Origin: Uloborus plumipes
Taxonomy: Eukaryota; Arthropoda; Arachnida; Araneae; Uloboridae
NCBI GenBank assembly: GCA_038373865.1
Contig: JAXGGA010005805.1
Location: 1 to 64,000, forward strand
Direction of reading: 5' to 3'
DNA: 64,000 nt
Notes under the pieces: generated by a model
The model's input: only the letters and a program-made list of their open reading frames with translations
Told to the model about the DNA's origin: nothing
Database searches by the model: none
Shown: positions 1 through 12,210 of the stretch, in pieces
Layout: the number at the start of each line of letters is the position of its first letter
Numbering within the stretch: position 1 is the first letter of the stretch
Position numbers and translations under genes: made by a program

Positions 1-186
1 CATAGACTGCGGGTTCATGACATTTAAATGTTGTAGCAATACGGAATCATCGAAGAACAATTTGTTACTTCGTTTAACGTCCACATTGATTTCGCCCGCC
101 AAATCAATGTAAGTAGATTCTGGCGTGACTTCGGCAATAGAACGTGCATGACTTCCTTGTTTGCCCTCCCTTTTGTTACATGGGTT
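1..186 (-). CDS. Partial internal exon of an unrecognised protein, cut by the window edge
   Basis: On the minus strand this stretch is open for all 62 codons and runs off the window at position 1. A possible acceptor (...cccgcaag) sits at 187-188, and the frame stays open about ten codons further before a TAA. The peptide is mixed in composition, with segments such as TPESTYIDLAGEI, KLFFDDSVLLQHL and NVMNPQSM, and is more G+C-rich than its surroundings, which suggests real coding. I do not recognise the family. It could also be an old transposon remnant. Exon borders are inferred. Confidence 0.4.
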
Positions 187-505
187 CTTGCGGGAAAATA
201 CCCGGAAGTAAGAGGTGCATTAAGCGATGTTTGTTTGTTTCAATAATTATACACGCTGGCAACACAAGATGTTTTGATAACTGTTAATGCGAGTGATAAA
301 CCGTGAAAGTGATTTTTTTTTCTGTTGAATTTTGAGCACAGAATGTGGGTGTTGTGTTGTCAAATGGCGCTCAGAGGGGCGACGAACTTTTAATTTTTGG
401 GAGAGGAAGACTTTCAATTCACGGATTAAAGCTCCGAATTTTACCGAATGATATATATACATTAATAGCACGCACACATACGTACATAAGAAGCAACATT
501 AGGCA

Positions 506-511
<6 letters not shown>

Positions 512-570
<59 letters not shown>
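512..570. repeat. (TA)n microsatellite
   Basis: About 29 uninterrupted TA units abut the left end of the Tc1-like element. The right flank (1789-1802) is also a short TA tract, so the transposon inserted into a TA run, as expected for a family that targets TA. Confidence 0.95.
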
Positions 571-573
<3 letters not shown>

Positions 574-1788
574 TAAAGTGACAAAAGTCATGGGATACCT
601 CTTAATATCGTGTCGGCCCTCCTTTTGCCCGGCGAAGTGCAACAACTCGACGTGGCATGGACTCAACAAGTCGTTGGAAGTCTTCTGCAGGAATATTGAG
701 CCATGCTGTCTCGATAGACGTCCATAATTGTGAAAGCGTTGATGGGGCAGGATTTTGGGCACGAACAGACCTCTCGATGGTGTCCCATAAATGCTCAATG
801 GGATTCATGTCGGGCGATCTAGGTGGCCAAATCATTCGTTGGAATTGTCCAGAATTTTCTTCAAACCAATTGCGAACAGTTGTGGCCCGGTGACATGGCG
901 CATTGTCATCCATAAAAATCCCATCGTTGTTTGGGTACATGAAGTCCATGAATGGCTGCAAGTGATCTCCAAGTAGCTGCACATAAGCATTTCCAGTCAA
1001 TGTTCGGTCCAGTCGCACTAGAGGACCAAGTCCATGCCATGAAAAAACAGCCCACACCATTACGGAGCCACCACCAGCTTGAACAGTGCCTTGCTGACAG
1101 TTTGGGTCCATGGCTTCGTGGGGTCTGCGCCACACTCGAACCCTACCATCGGCTCTTACCAGCTGAAATCGTGACTCATCGGACCAGGCCACGGTTTTCC
1201 ATTCATCTAGGGACCAACCGATATGCTCACGTGCCCACGAGAGTCGCTGCAAGCGATGTCGTTCTGTCAGTAAAGGCACTCGAGTCGGTCTTCTGCTGGA
1301 ATAGCCCAAGAAATCCAAATTTCTCCGCACAGTTCTAGCAGACACGTCCATTGTACGTCCCACATTGATTTCTACGGTGATTTGACGCAGTGTTGCTTGT
1401 CTGTTAGAATTTACGACTCTTTGCAGACGTCGCCGGTCTCGATCTTTAAGTGCAGGCGGTCGACCACTGCGCTGTCCATGGTGGGATGTTATGCCTGAAA
1501 TTTCATACTCTCGGCACACTCTTGACACAGTGGATCTGGGAATGTTGAATTCTCTAACGATTTCCGAAATGGCATGACCCATGCGTCTAGCTCCAACTAA
1601 CATTCCGCGTTCAAAGTCTGTTAATTCACGTCGTGCGGTCATCATCACGTTAAAACCTCTTCACATGAATAACTTGAACAGAAATGAAAGCTCTGTAAAA
1701 GCACTGCGCATTTATACCTGTTCTATGCGATGCTACTGCCATCTGAAAATTTGCATATTGCTATCCCATGACTTTTGTCACTTCAGTG
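571..1788 (-). mobile_element. Tc1/mariner-type transposon, apparently full length
   Basis: The 1218-bp element is bounded by inverted repeats of about 25 bp. The left end starts CACTAAAGTGACAAAAGTCA and the right end, reverse-complemented, starts CACTGAAGTGACAAAAGTCA. TA lies on both sides. It encodes one uninterrupted transposase on the minus strand, filling most of the element. The size, ends, TA target and open transposase make it a candidate autonomous copy. Confidence 0.93.
602..1648 (-). CDS. Tc1-like transposase, DD36E spacing, intact 348 aa
   Basis: This enzyme would cut and paste the element that encodes it, acting in the nucleus on the terminal inverted repeats. Residues about 10-110 are helix-turn-helix DNA-binding sequence (STVSRV near 39-44; GRPP near 62-65 in a GRPR-like linker). 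The catalytic triad is visible: D157 in WSDES, D248 in MDDNAPCH and E285 in MNPIEHLW. I count 36 residues between the second D and the E, against 34 in classic Tc1, so it fits the DD36E group. The length (348 aa) is normal for a full-length Tc1-type transposase and there is no stop or frameshift. The start begins MMMTARR, so which of the three adjacent Met codons is used is uncertain. Expression is not shown by sequence; integrity only suggests recent activity. Confidence 0.93.
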   Translation of the reverse strand: MMMTARRELTDFERGMLVGARRMGHAISEIVREFNIPRSTVSRVCREYEISGITSHHGQRSGRPPALKDRDRRRLQRVVNSNRQATLRQITVEINVGRTMDVSARTVRRNLDFLGYSSRRPTRVPLLTERHRLQRLSWAREHIGWSLDEWKTVAWSDESRFQLVRADGRVRVWRRPHEAMDPNCQQGTVQAGGGSVMVWAVFSWHGLGPLVRLDRTLTGNAYVQLLGDHLQPFMDFMYPNNDGIFMDDNAPCHRATTVRNWFEENSGQFQRMIWPPRSPDMNPIEHLWDTIERSVRAQNPAPSTLSQLWTSIETAWLNIPAEDFQRLVESMPRRVVALRRAKGGPTRY

Positions 1789-1899
1789 TATATATATATA
1801 TACACACACCAGCTAGCAAGGGTGTCGTCGCCCCTCGCCGCAACCGAAAAAAAAAAACCAATTCAAAGACCGCAAATAATAATAATAAAAAAAGTATCA

Positions 1900-3020
1900 A
1901 ACCAGAGGCGGACTGGCCGTAGAGGCCACCTGCCCGCGGGCAGGTGCGCCCTCTGGCCTGTGCGCCCTTGCGCCCTCAAAACGTGTGCGCCTTTGGGTTT
2001 TTTTTTTTAATTTTAAAGGTTTGAAAGCAACCCCTAACAGTTTGAACAGCACCCCCCCCCCCCCCACCGCCAGTGCGCCTTCAACTTTAGAAAATTACTT
2101 ATTTTTTACTTTTACCCGTTTGGAACATGTAAAAGGTAGTCAATATGCGTTATCAGAAGGCAGCTCTTATTGTACCCCAGAAGTGATTGGTGGTCTTTAA
2201 GGGGGACCTCATCCAAAGTTAGCGCCCCCCCGGTCTGTGCGTCCTTGCGCCGTGATGAACAAAGCCCCCCCCCCCTTTTTTTAATATTTACGTTCGAAGC
2301 ACGGAAAGCAATCTATAAAAGATTGAAGAAAATAGTTAAACACAAAAATGTACCTGTTATAATTAACTTTTATTTATTGTATCACAGACGTGAGAGGTTG
2401 TCGGAAAGGGGGATCTTTGCCAAAAAAAAAAAAAATCAGCGCCTTCCAGGTTGTACGCGCTGCACCCTCGAACCCTTGCTCCTTCGTTTTTTTCCACCTT
2501 ACTTTCGGAGGGTATGAAACAAGGCAGTCCCGACGGAGGGGAGGGGGGGGGGTCTTTATCCAAAGTGAGCACCCTCCGGCCTATGTATCATTGCACCCTC
2601 GAATCTAGTTGACTTTGGTGCCCTCCCTCCCTCCCCCCCCCATTCTTTTAATTCGAAGCGAATGAAACAGTCGATAAAAGTTTGCTGCAGGAGATTATAA
2701 TTAATAATTTGCTATAATTCACTTTAATTCATTGCCCCCCACCCGCCCCCAGAGGTGATAGGTAGTCTGGAAGGTGGACCTTTAACCAAAAAAAAAAACC
2801 ATCTTCCTCTGGGCTATGCGTCTTTGCGCCTTCAAACCTGTGCTCCTTTGGTGTTTTTTTTTTTTTTTTTTTTTTTCTTTTTTTTTAATTTTTTACTCGA
2901 AGCGCGTGAAGTACTTAATAAAAGTTTCAGAATAAGGTTCAAATGAATAGCGTAAAAAGTAAACTTTGAATTCATAGCGCCTCAAAAGGGATATGTAATA
3001 TGGTCTGAAACCAAAGCGAG
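1900..3020. repeat. Degenerate tandem repeat, about five units of 170-250 bp
   Basis: Similar blocks recur near 1910-2010, 2178-2260, 2393-2490, 2530-2630, 2752-2850 and 2979-3020. Each has a GTGATTGGTGGTCT-like or GTGATAGGTAGTCT-like start, a run of A or G, then a GCGCCCT...TGCGCC..CCTTCAAA segment and a T-rich tail. C and G homopolymers of 8-13 bp punctuate the units. Open frames here are low-complexity shadows. Between 3020 and 3488 I see nothing recognisable. Confidence 0.6.
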
Positions 3021-3488
3021 CACTCTTATTTTTGTGCGTTTTCCTCTCTCTTTTGTGTGTGAGTGTGTCAAGTCAAAGTGTCAATCTACACTTGACTGAG
3101 GTTATGAATTCGTGTGTGGTGATGTTGGTTAGAGAAATCGGTTGTCAGAAGATTCTTCAGACAGGTATTTTTATGATGTCAGAAAGCTGCATGAGTAAGC
3201 AATTGAATTGTATTGCACTGAAAAACGTGTACTACCGACAAAAATGTTTAGTTTTGCCTAAAATAAAATTAAATAATGATTTACTGAATATTATGTTAGT
3301 TGATTGACTGGCTCCTTCCTATTTTCATGAGCATTTTAATATTAAGCGGATCATCAAAACAGCAGTAAGTAAGTAAAATTAGAGCAGATAATACCCTTAA
3401 ACGGCTGAATCTATATATACGTACACCATAATTCTTTATAAATCGCACAACTTTTCGAAGGTAAACAATAAATTGAAAAAAACAATTT

Positions 3489-5640
3489 GGGCAATTCCAT
3501 GTAAATGTCAACCTAGACATGGTTTTTTCATCTTTCAATATATATATCTTGTGATACATCATTTTAAAGATAACTTTTCAAATTTTTAGAATTCAACATA
3601 AGTTTTCACAAAATATTACTCCAAACCCCTGAAAAATGGCTGTAAAGATCACATATGCAGTTACCCAAAACATCGCATATTTTTCTAACTTTTCACATTC
3701 ATATACAATTTAAAAAAACTGCAAATAATGATGAATTTTTTTTAATTATTGAAGAATGATTCTTTTGCTTTACAGAAATGTATATATTTTTTTGTTTTGT
3801 CATAAAATGAATATTGCAAAGTTAATGGGTATTCAGTCTGATTTACTTGTTATGTTAGTCACAAAAACATGAATTATTTCAGCTATTCCCTTCTAGAAAG
3901 AAAATTTTTTATATTTTTTCCCCTGATCTCTTCTATGGGATGGGTACAGTTAGATTGATAAGATTGTTCATAAAGAATTTCCTTTTTTCTTTCCATAGGA
4001 CTTGTGACTAACATAACATCACTGTGCGTGACTAACATAACACGGACTCTTTAAGAAATACTTAAATCTGGACTCTTTAAGAAATACTTAAATCTTAAGT
4101 AAACAATTTATTTTAGAAACAAATTAATTTATCGAACATCTTATTTTAAAGAAATTAGTGTGACCATATATACTACAGTAATTTATTTTAAAAACAGTTC
4201 TTTTAATAGTAAACTTGGAGTCGAAATTTTAGGCTGTAATTTGCGACGCAAGTAAGCACTCGGCATACGAAGTCAACATCTTCAATGAAAGAATTTTAAA
4301 TTATTTTATAGCTATATGCGGGATCGCTGTGCAATTAGTTTTTCTATGAACATATGGAGCTGCTGCTTACTTTAAAAACATATATGACCCTAACTGCCTC
4401 CAGCATCTACAGGTCATGGAGTTTTATGAAATTAGATCATGGAAAGTGCCCACATGTATAGCACAACGTGTGGAGCAGCGTTTTACATGGGCAAACTTTG
4501 GAAATTATGCAAAGGAATTACTTCAGTAATAAAAAAAAACAAGAATTGAAGATAAACTGCTTATTTTTGAGTGAAAGTGACAAGGCTGAAAAGAAAGAGC
4601 TAAACTTGTTGTTTGAAAATGGGAATCCCCATATAAGTTTTTCGGTAATAATGATATGCTGTAAATATGGAGAAATTTAAAATTTGTTTATAAAAAATAC
4701 AGGGAATGATATCCCCAGAAAAGAAAAAAAAATTAAAAAGAAATTGTGTAGAAGACGAAGCTGCTGATGATTTTGAAGTAGATTCTCCGGACTGTTCCGA
4801 GATACAAAAACTAAGACAGTGGGTAATTTTATTGTGGTGGTATTTACCTCTTGTAAGGTTAACAAGAAACATGGTAGGCAGGTTTTAAACTTGAAAAAAA
4901 AATGATTATAAAGTTCTCTTCGAGAGAAAAAGCTCTAAGGCAACCTTTGTGTTTCCACAAATAAGAACAAATTTTGGATTTAAGGAATTCAAATTTCAGA
5001 AGTCTTGTAGCAAACATCTGTAAATTCCCGCAGACATTATTACTTTAAATACAAAATTGAACTGGAAATTTTGTTTACAGGTAAACATGTGTGTTAATCT
5101 TCAATAAAATCTTGTTTGCATTCTAATATTTGTATTAATATTACCTGTAATACACTTAAAGTTAAAATGTATAATCTTGTGTTTATGTTTAGTCCACGTT
5201 TATGTTAGTCCACAGGCAAGTTTTTTATTAAAGTACTACTTTTTTACAATATTACTTAAAAACATACGTCAAAATTTTACAATTATTAATGTGAAAAACA
5301 AACATTTTCACATAGATAGTATCACGAGAAAAAATAACAATTTTTATGGTTTAGTTTTTTAGAGAATTGTGCTGATGAATTTTAGTACAAAAATTTTTGA
5401 GGGTTTGCAAATCTGTTATGTTAGTCACGTTGATCAAAAATGTCCCCTAACTCCCAAAAAATGAAAAGTAATATTATTATTTTTTTGTATATTAAACTTA
5501 AACAAACTCATCTATGCGGAGAAAGAATAACAACCTTGTTTTTTGGTACTGTAAACAAAAAACTAAAAGCTCACACACAGAAAAATAAGATTAAAAAATT
5601 TATTCTAAACTGTTATGTTTAGTCCACAATGGAATTACCC
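3489..5640 (+). mobile_element. TIR element, about 2.15 kb, decayed, superfamily uncertain
   Basis: The ends are inverted: GGGCAATTCCAT on the left and GGGTAATTCCAT on the reverse complement of the right, with TTT on both sides as a possible 3-bp duplication. The word GTTATGTTAGTCAC or its complement recurs inside at about 3850, 4003, 4028, 5180, 5202, 5414 and 5613. A 26-bp direct duplication (ggactctttaagaaatactt...) is near 4045-4097. The GGG start and 3-bp target would fit PIF/Harbinger, but no transposase domain supports that. Confidence 0.5.
4350..4810 (+). pseudogene. Coding-like remnants inside the 3489-5640 element
   Basis: Three plus-strand pieces look like decayed coding sequence: about 4354-4509 (contains VPTCIAQRVEQRF and WANFGNYAKELLQ), about 4515-4660 (SESDKAEKKELNLLFENGN) and about 4709-4800 (ISPEKKKKLKR, then acidic DDFEVDSPDCSEIQ). 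The basic-then-acidic tail is common in transposase C-termini, but I cannot assign a family and the frames do not join. Confidence 0.3.
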
Positions 5641-7077
5641 TTTTTCTGTATTTTTAAGCACAACAGCTAATATGTAACCATTTTAGTGCAGGATAAAAAC
5701 TCTGTTTATGAAGCCCATTTATTTTGTGAATAATGGTTTAAAAATTGTATTTTTATTTAAATCTATATACGTGTTTTCCATCGTGTGGCATTATAAACGA
5801 TCTTTTTATTGTTTTTACAAGATCGGTTTTTAAACACAATGAGGAGGGTTTCGCAAATTATGAAAAATTATTTTTTTTTTTTCAAAACTTCCGAATTTCA
5901 CATGACTTATCTGATTAATGAGAGAGATAAGTTTTGGAAAAGTACTAGCAATGGTTTTTGGAGGGTTTTAACTCATAAACAGTTTAGGTCAGATTCTTAA
6001 TTTGTTTTAAGAATACAGAATCTAGAATTTTTTTAAAAAGCGTTTTGAGACAGAAAATCACAAATAAAGTAATGCAATTTTTTGTTAAGCATCAGAGGAC
6101 AAAGAAAATTGCAGCTAAAGAAGTAACTTTAAAAGTTTTTAATGAAAAATAAAACGCGTTTTAAAATAGAGCGAGATGTATTACTGTGAAACAGAAAAGT
6201 TTTTATTTATTGGTGTATTATTTTAAAGGCTTTCATCTTTTTAGCCTTAAATCACTTTAATAAAGATGATTTTTCCCAGATTTTACTTTTATTATTATCT
6301 ACTATTTTAAGAAAATTAATTAAAATATCGGATTATGTGAAATAGAGAATGATAGTGAAATAATGGAAGGAAAAAGAAAAGTTATTTAGCGGTTTTGAAC
6401 TATACATTACAGGTAAAAGAAAACATATAAAATAAAATTAATGAAATGCTTACCAATTTCTTTCTGCTTAATAACACACACACACAAATATTAGAGTGGA
6501 TAAAAATCATATCCTTTCTTACTCTTCTTGCAACATAAACTGGAAGGCTAGATTAAGTTTTCGACACTATAAAATAACCCGTCACATTTACTAAAAAAGC
6601 CTACAATTCAAATGTTTCCAAGGAATCTGAAGCAATCATAATCAAATCAAGTAGTTATACAGCTAAAAAAGATGACTTTACTTCTTCTGGCGCTATCGGA
6701 AGGCAGCCGATGTTGTCTGAACGGATAATAAAACAAAAAGAAAAGAAAACTTTTTTTTTTTTTTTTTTGTGTGTGTTTTCAAAATTTAATGGGGTAAATT
6801 AAGTATAAGAGGGAGTATTTATACTTTTCAAAGACTCTGAAAAATGCATTTTGGGTGTTGACCCCCAGAGGGGTGTCATATCTGGTTCAAATGATGCCCT
6901 GCAAAAAATACATTATTAATAATTGCACTTGTAGTCACATAGAAATAAATACACAATCACTTGATTTAAACTTAGGAACTAAAATTTAGCACTGCAAACT
7001 GCAATCGAATATTAAGGCTAATTCAGTAGAAGATAGGACTACGTTTTTAAATAAAAAATCTGGTATGGACCCCACAC
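5641..7077. other. Intergenic stretch with no recognisable feature
   Basis: The sequence is A+T-rich with T and A homopolymers (for example near 6753-6767) and a short (AC)n run near 6476-6486. No coding exon, RNA gene or element ends could be supported on either strand. Confidence 0.5.
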
Positions 7078-7820
7078 TACTTCCTTTTACGTGTAAATTT
7101 CTTAGTAGTTGCCTAAAGTGTAAAAAAGAGTGCTTGGAGTGATCAAGGTAACAATTCAAATATTTACTCCCCTAATCTGCCACAAAACAATGCAAAAAAT
7201 ATTTTACAATGATTAATTTTCCAAATATTGCCGATTTTAACATCATTCAGCGGATTTTTCGCAAAATATCGCCAATGGCGCCAAATTGAACCCAAGTTAA
7301 AAAAAAAAAAATCGCCAAATTTATCGCCAACTTGGCAATATGTCGCCAAGTTGGCGTCAAACACTTGGCGACCAAAAGCTTGGCGATATATTGCCAAGTG
7401 GTCGTGCTAATTCATATCACTTGAGTCTGCATTGAAATTGATTTACCCCAAAAAAGGGGTAAAACACCCCCTTGGGAACATTCGAATGCAACCACAAGGG
7501 GAGGTGCACAACTAGACCATCCTCAGAGCCTACATACCAAGCTAGAAGTTTCTACGGCATATAGTTTTTGAGTTATGCGACATACATACGCACATACGTA
7601 CACACAGACGTCACGAGAAAACTCGTCGTAATTAACTCGGGGGTGGTCGAAAATGATTTTTCGGCTGGTTATATATTGGCAGGTATGTATGCACGTGCTG
7701 ACAGGTCGAAAAAACGACTCAACATTCATTCAGGGGTGAGTAAAATTAAAATTTTGACCCAAATTTGAGGAAAAAATTTTCCGCGATCACAATACTTCCT
7801 TTACTACGTAAAAGGAAGTA
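7078..7820 (+). mobile_element. CGCCAA-rich MITE, copy 1
   Basis: A 743-bp element without coding capacity has 15-bp inverted ends, TACTTCCTTTTACGT and its complement. Positions 7255-7405 hold a dense cluster of CGCCAA/TTGGCG words in both orientations. The distal half contains the block GACGTCACGAGAAAACTCGT, shared with copies 2 and 3. Two more full copies (18497-19218, 19493-20441) and one fragment (51298-51722) are in the window. Confidence 0.82.
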
Positions 7821-8102
7821 AAAATTAGATAGAACAGAGTAAACGTTTTGGTGGAATGTGGAAGTTGTTTTTCTTGCCCAATGTTAAAGAACATTACATA
7901 TTTTTACGTCAATACTTGTTGTTACTCAACTTATTTAAAAACATTCTCATCAAAAATATTTGCGAAAGCTGATCGATACTGTTCGATTATTGGGGGAAAT
8001 GATTCGATTAAGCGGGAAGCTTTAATATTGCTTCTAAGGGGAAATATTCTGTTCCGAGAGGTTTTATTGCTGATGTAAGCAGGGTATTCGTTTATCTGTT
8101 AC

Positions 8103-11100
8103 CAGGGCCGTCGACAGGGTTCATGGGCCCCTATGCAACTTTTTGTGGGCCCCTTTCCTCCAAAATTTTATTACAAATTCCTTATTATTATTGTCTCAAA
8201 AATAGCGTACATTTGGTCAAAGGATGGAACTAAAATTTTACATGTTAAACTGAAAGTTTCCGTAATAAAAGAAAAGATTTGCGATACTTTTTTTTAAAAG
8301 GAGTTTTCGACTTTTAGGGCCGCAGCTGCAACACGCTTTGAATTTTAGGAGTGCAGGCGGATCCTCTGCTCCCCCCCCCCCCCCTAAATAGAGTTTTCGT
8401 AAGAGAAAAATTTGCTCTTACTTTTCGGATGAATTGAAGATACAACTCCATTCAACATTTAAAAAAAAAATTGTGTGTCTTTTTCTCGTTTTTTAAGGAT
8501 CCCGCTGTTTAATTTTTTTTTCTCTTGAGATTGACCAAATAGCAGGATGAGTATTAGAATGTTGTAATAACCCCTTTTTAATTGGGGTATAGAGTAGACT
8601 AGTCCGAATTCAGGGGGTCCGGAGAGAAATTTTGAAAAAAAGATACAAAATTCGGCATTTTGAAGCCTTAAATGAAGTAAGAAGACGGAATAATAGGAGA
8701 AAAAAAAGAGGTAAACAAAGACCCTTGGAAAGTTTATACATTTGGTCACAATTAAAATGGTTTGTGGTTCGACAAATCGTTGATATTAATCGACTAGGAA
8801 TAAGAGCAAGAGAGAAGAGGAAACGGAAAAAAAATACTATATCTGAAAAATTGCTGAAATGTGGCATATTTCACAAAGTTATTTTTGAAGTAAAACTAAC
8901 GATTTCATGTGATCTAATGGTTAAGAATACTTCCTTTGACCCTTGTGATCGAACACGAAATCGAACATGGGAAGAATTCTTTAAAAAAAAAGAGTAAAAA
9001 GGCAAAGGGGAAAAAGGCATGCAAAACACACTTATTAAAATTATAAAAGCACAGTTAATGCAAAAAATAGTAAACAACGAAAAAAAAAAGTGATTACAAA
9101 TACAAAAAACAACAACCAAAACATGAATTGTCTCTTTATTTTTTGCAGAAAGCGGCAGAAAAAAAACTTTGAAATTATTCCTTGCTTTTTAAATTCGATG
9201 AATTATTGAAGACGTTTTGCAGTTGTCACGAAAAATACATTTGAAAAATAATACATATGATTATTTAACCAAAATTCAATAATTTACGAGTTTTGTTGGT
9301 CCAGAAGAAGATCAGTCATGTCTTAAATATTTGCAACTGATACCAATGATATAAGGACCTTAAATTGTCCCACAAAAGTTGTACATGAAATAAGTGTTCC
9401 ACCAATTACTTAAATCTCTCTGCTCAATACTGAGAGGTCACTCGTCCTAACCGTAGTCACAGACGGGAAAAAAAAGTATTTTTAGGGGAGAGGGGGATTC
9501 TCAATTTAGCAAATAAAATTTCAAACTTGACCAAATGATAAAATACGAATATGCACACATACCTACATCCCATAAAAAGAAATATTAGGCGTATATTATT
9601 CATTTTTTTAATTGCAAGATTGCAATACTCAAACATTTGCTGAATCGTCAGGTAAAATTTGGGATTTTTTTGGAAACTCCTAGTGATTTCCTATCAGAGT
9701 ACCTCTGACGCTTCTACGTAATACTTTGGAAGAATTTTATTGACACTTATTTTTAAATAATTTTCTGGTAAACTTGACGAATCAATATTTTTTCTTTCCC
9801 TGTTAGCCAACTCTTCTATCTTTCTTGCCCGAATAGCACGGCAGCCGAGAGCCAAGGCGAGCGGGCCCCTTGTCATATATTTGCCCAATAAGAATAGTAA
9901 AGTTTATACAACTGTTTCCGAACACACACACGAAGAAAAATGCATCTGGTATCAATTTTAATTTATATTATTATTTTTTGATAACAAAATATAATATCAA
10001 AATACAAGCAAAACTTACCGGAAAGATATGTTTGTAGACTCAGCAGAGGACTTTTATATACGCAAAAAGATAAATATAAATGTTTCTGGTGATATTAAAT
10101 GTTAACTGGTTGTAGTAGTCTGAAAAATAATCCCAGGAAATGAACTCGAAGACGGCTGGATCATAAGTGATCGTCTATTTCCATGACAATTGGCCAGTGA
10201 TCAACAGTTCTGCTTCTTTTTAAAAGGCATGGGAATAGTAAGAAGACTTTTTTTGTTCAAATGATCTAGTCTTCTGTGATAAATGACTGCAATAAAAGCC
10301 TGTTTACGGAAATCTGGTAGCACAAACCTTGCATCAGCAAGACAAATTTGCATAGCCGCCTGCCCTATAGGAACCAACCTGGGTCCATTCAGGACGAAAG
10401 TACATCAAAGGTAATCAATAGACAGATCCAGCAGGGATCGTGGGGATCGTCCCAGCGGGATTGTTACCCCTGAAACTTGCACAGTGGCTCTGTGATTGAC
10501 CTCCCACAAAGTTCTCGAAAGAGAGCTCATAAAGGGACAATAGCGGTTTCTTGCCGTAAGATGAAGAAGGCAGAATCTTACGAGGCCCTGAAATCTTACT
10601 TGGGCGAAGAGAGGAAGAATAGCTTGTGATAGTTTTATCAGTAGCAAAGCAAAAATATATTAAAAAGAGCTGAAATGGACGATTTTTTTAAATTAAAATA
10701 TCTTATCTAACTCTTTTAAGGCATTAAAAACGATGAAAATTTTGAAAACACAGTTAAATGATTGTTTCATATCGCAGGCAAAAATTTGCGGTGATATTCG
10801 GAACGATAATGCTAAATTAGGCGTCCCTTTAGCGTAGCAAAAGAAAAAGAAGTTTTAGTTACAATCTCCCACAGAAATATCCTAGCTTCCTTAAATGAAT
10901 ATTTTTAAAACACATAAATGCTTGCTTCTTATTAACTTCGGAAAAACAAAATCTGTCATGATACTCAGAACGATAAGGCTGAATTGGCGCCAATTAGCAA
11001 GGCTCCCACATGCGATGTAGGCGTTGCACGCCAGCTTACGGCCGGCCTGGGCGGAAGGGAGGGTCATATTACGAATGTGACAATTGCTAGGGGCCCCTAA

Positions 11101-12085
11101 GACATAGGGGCCCTGAAAGGAATGCTCCAGAATTGCTTATACTGTAAGAGCAATGGACAAAGGGGCTCCATAATCCCTAAATCCACCACTGTACAACAAT
11201 GGCTTCAAAAGGACAAAAAAGGGAAGCATATTGCATTTATAATAACTTTTATTTATCATCTTAATATCCATTTTCGGTGGTGTTTTCAACATTTAATACT
11301 CTCTTCAGATTTCAGATACATCCATGGGCATTTCGAAAGTAGATTGTAGTTGCTACTTTTTCAAAGAAAATAGTTGCAGCTGTAGTTAACTACATTTTTA
11401 ATCAAGTAATTGTAGGAAACTACAAAAAAAAAAAAATCTGACCCCAGATTGAGTGTAATTCAAAATGAAGCAAAATTTTTAAAATTTCAAAATTTCAAAT
11501 GTCTGCCCAAACATTAATAAATTGATAGAGGGTGGAGTGTTGTAGGGGCAAGAAGGCCCATTACAATATCTGGTCCTGGGGTTCACGGATTGATGTGGGG
11601 GCCCTGATACTAAGTACCCTTTTCCAAAAAAGAACGAATGAATCAGTCACATACTTATAATAGAGAATAGAAATCAATGAAACACTACATTCACGAGTTA
11701 AGTTTATTGAGATGGAAACCCTGGGCCCATGTTGCTCCGGGGCCCCACCTTGCTTTATTCAAGTACTTGGTGCTACAAATGTAAAATAAGCAAGACTGAT
11801 GTGAAGCATCTCGAGAAAAGTATAATGAAGCCAATCAATCGAAAAAGAAAGAATAGTTTAAAAAAATCAAAATCTGCAAACCGAAAAAAAAAATGCCACA
11901 ATTTTTTTTCCAATCTCTCTCATTTTGGGGGCCCTTGGCGATCGCTCACTGACCGCCCTGACCAGTCCAGGCCTGCATTTTTCGTTTGATATTAATTTTA
12001 TAGGCCCGCTTCGCGGGCCCCCTGACCTCTCACAGACCCCTATGCAATTCATAGGCTTGCCCCCCCCCCCCTCTCGACGGGCCTG
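8103..12085. mobile_element. hAT-like element, 3.98 kb, non-autonomous
   Basis: The ends are CAGGGCCGTCGAC (left) and CAGGCCCGTCGAG (right, reverse-complemented), followed on both sides by CATAGGGG-like sequence. The perfect 8-bp duplication TCTGTTAC at 8095-8102 and 12086-12093 fixes the borders and supports hAT. No transposase is visible. The part at about 8331-8750 resembles 32150-32660 (shared AGGAGTGCAG and TTTGAAAAAAAG blocks), so this family recurs. Positions 10100-10660 and 11520-11800 hold fragments of other unrecognised repeats. Confidence 0.85.
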
Positions 12086-12210
12086 TCTGTTACCCAATCA
12101 AGCGGGGACGACAGTATGTGTACTTAGAATTCCAATTAAATATTTTGGATGGAAATGTTATATTTGTTTGTCAATGTTTATCTGAGATATATATTTCAAA
12201 ACCAGGAGTA

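Noticed and set aside
247..477. 76-codon minus-strand frame near the left edge
   Set aside because: No domain, poly-Lys run from a T homopolymer, and no splice link to the 1-186 exon could be shown.
657..1338. Plus-strand open frames within the Tc1 element
   Set aside because: They are antisense shadows of the intact transposase gene.
8632..8997. 121-codon plus-strand frame rich in Lys and Arg
   Set aside because: It is within the 8103-12085 element and partly shared with the repeat at 32600. Composition is driven by A/G-rich DNA and there is no domain.
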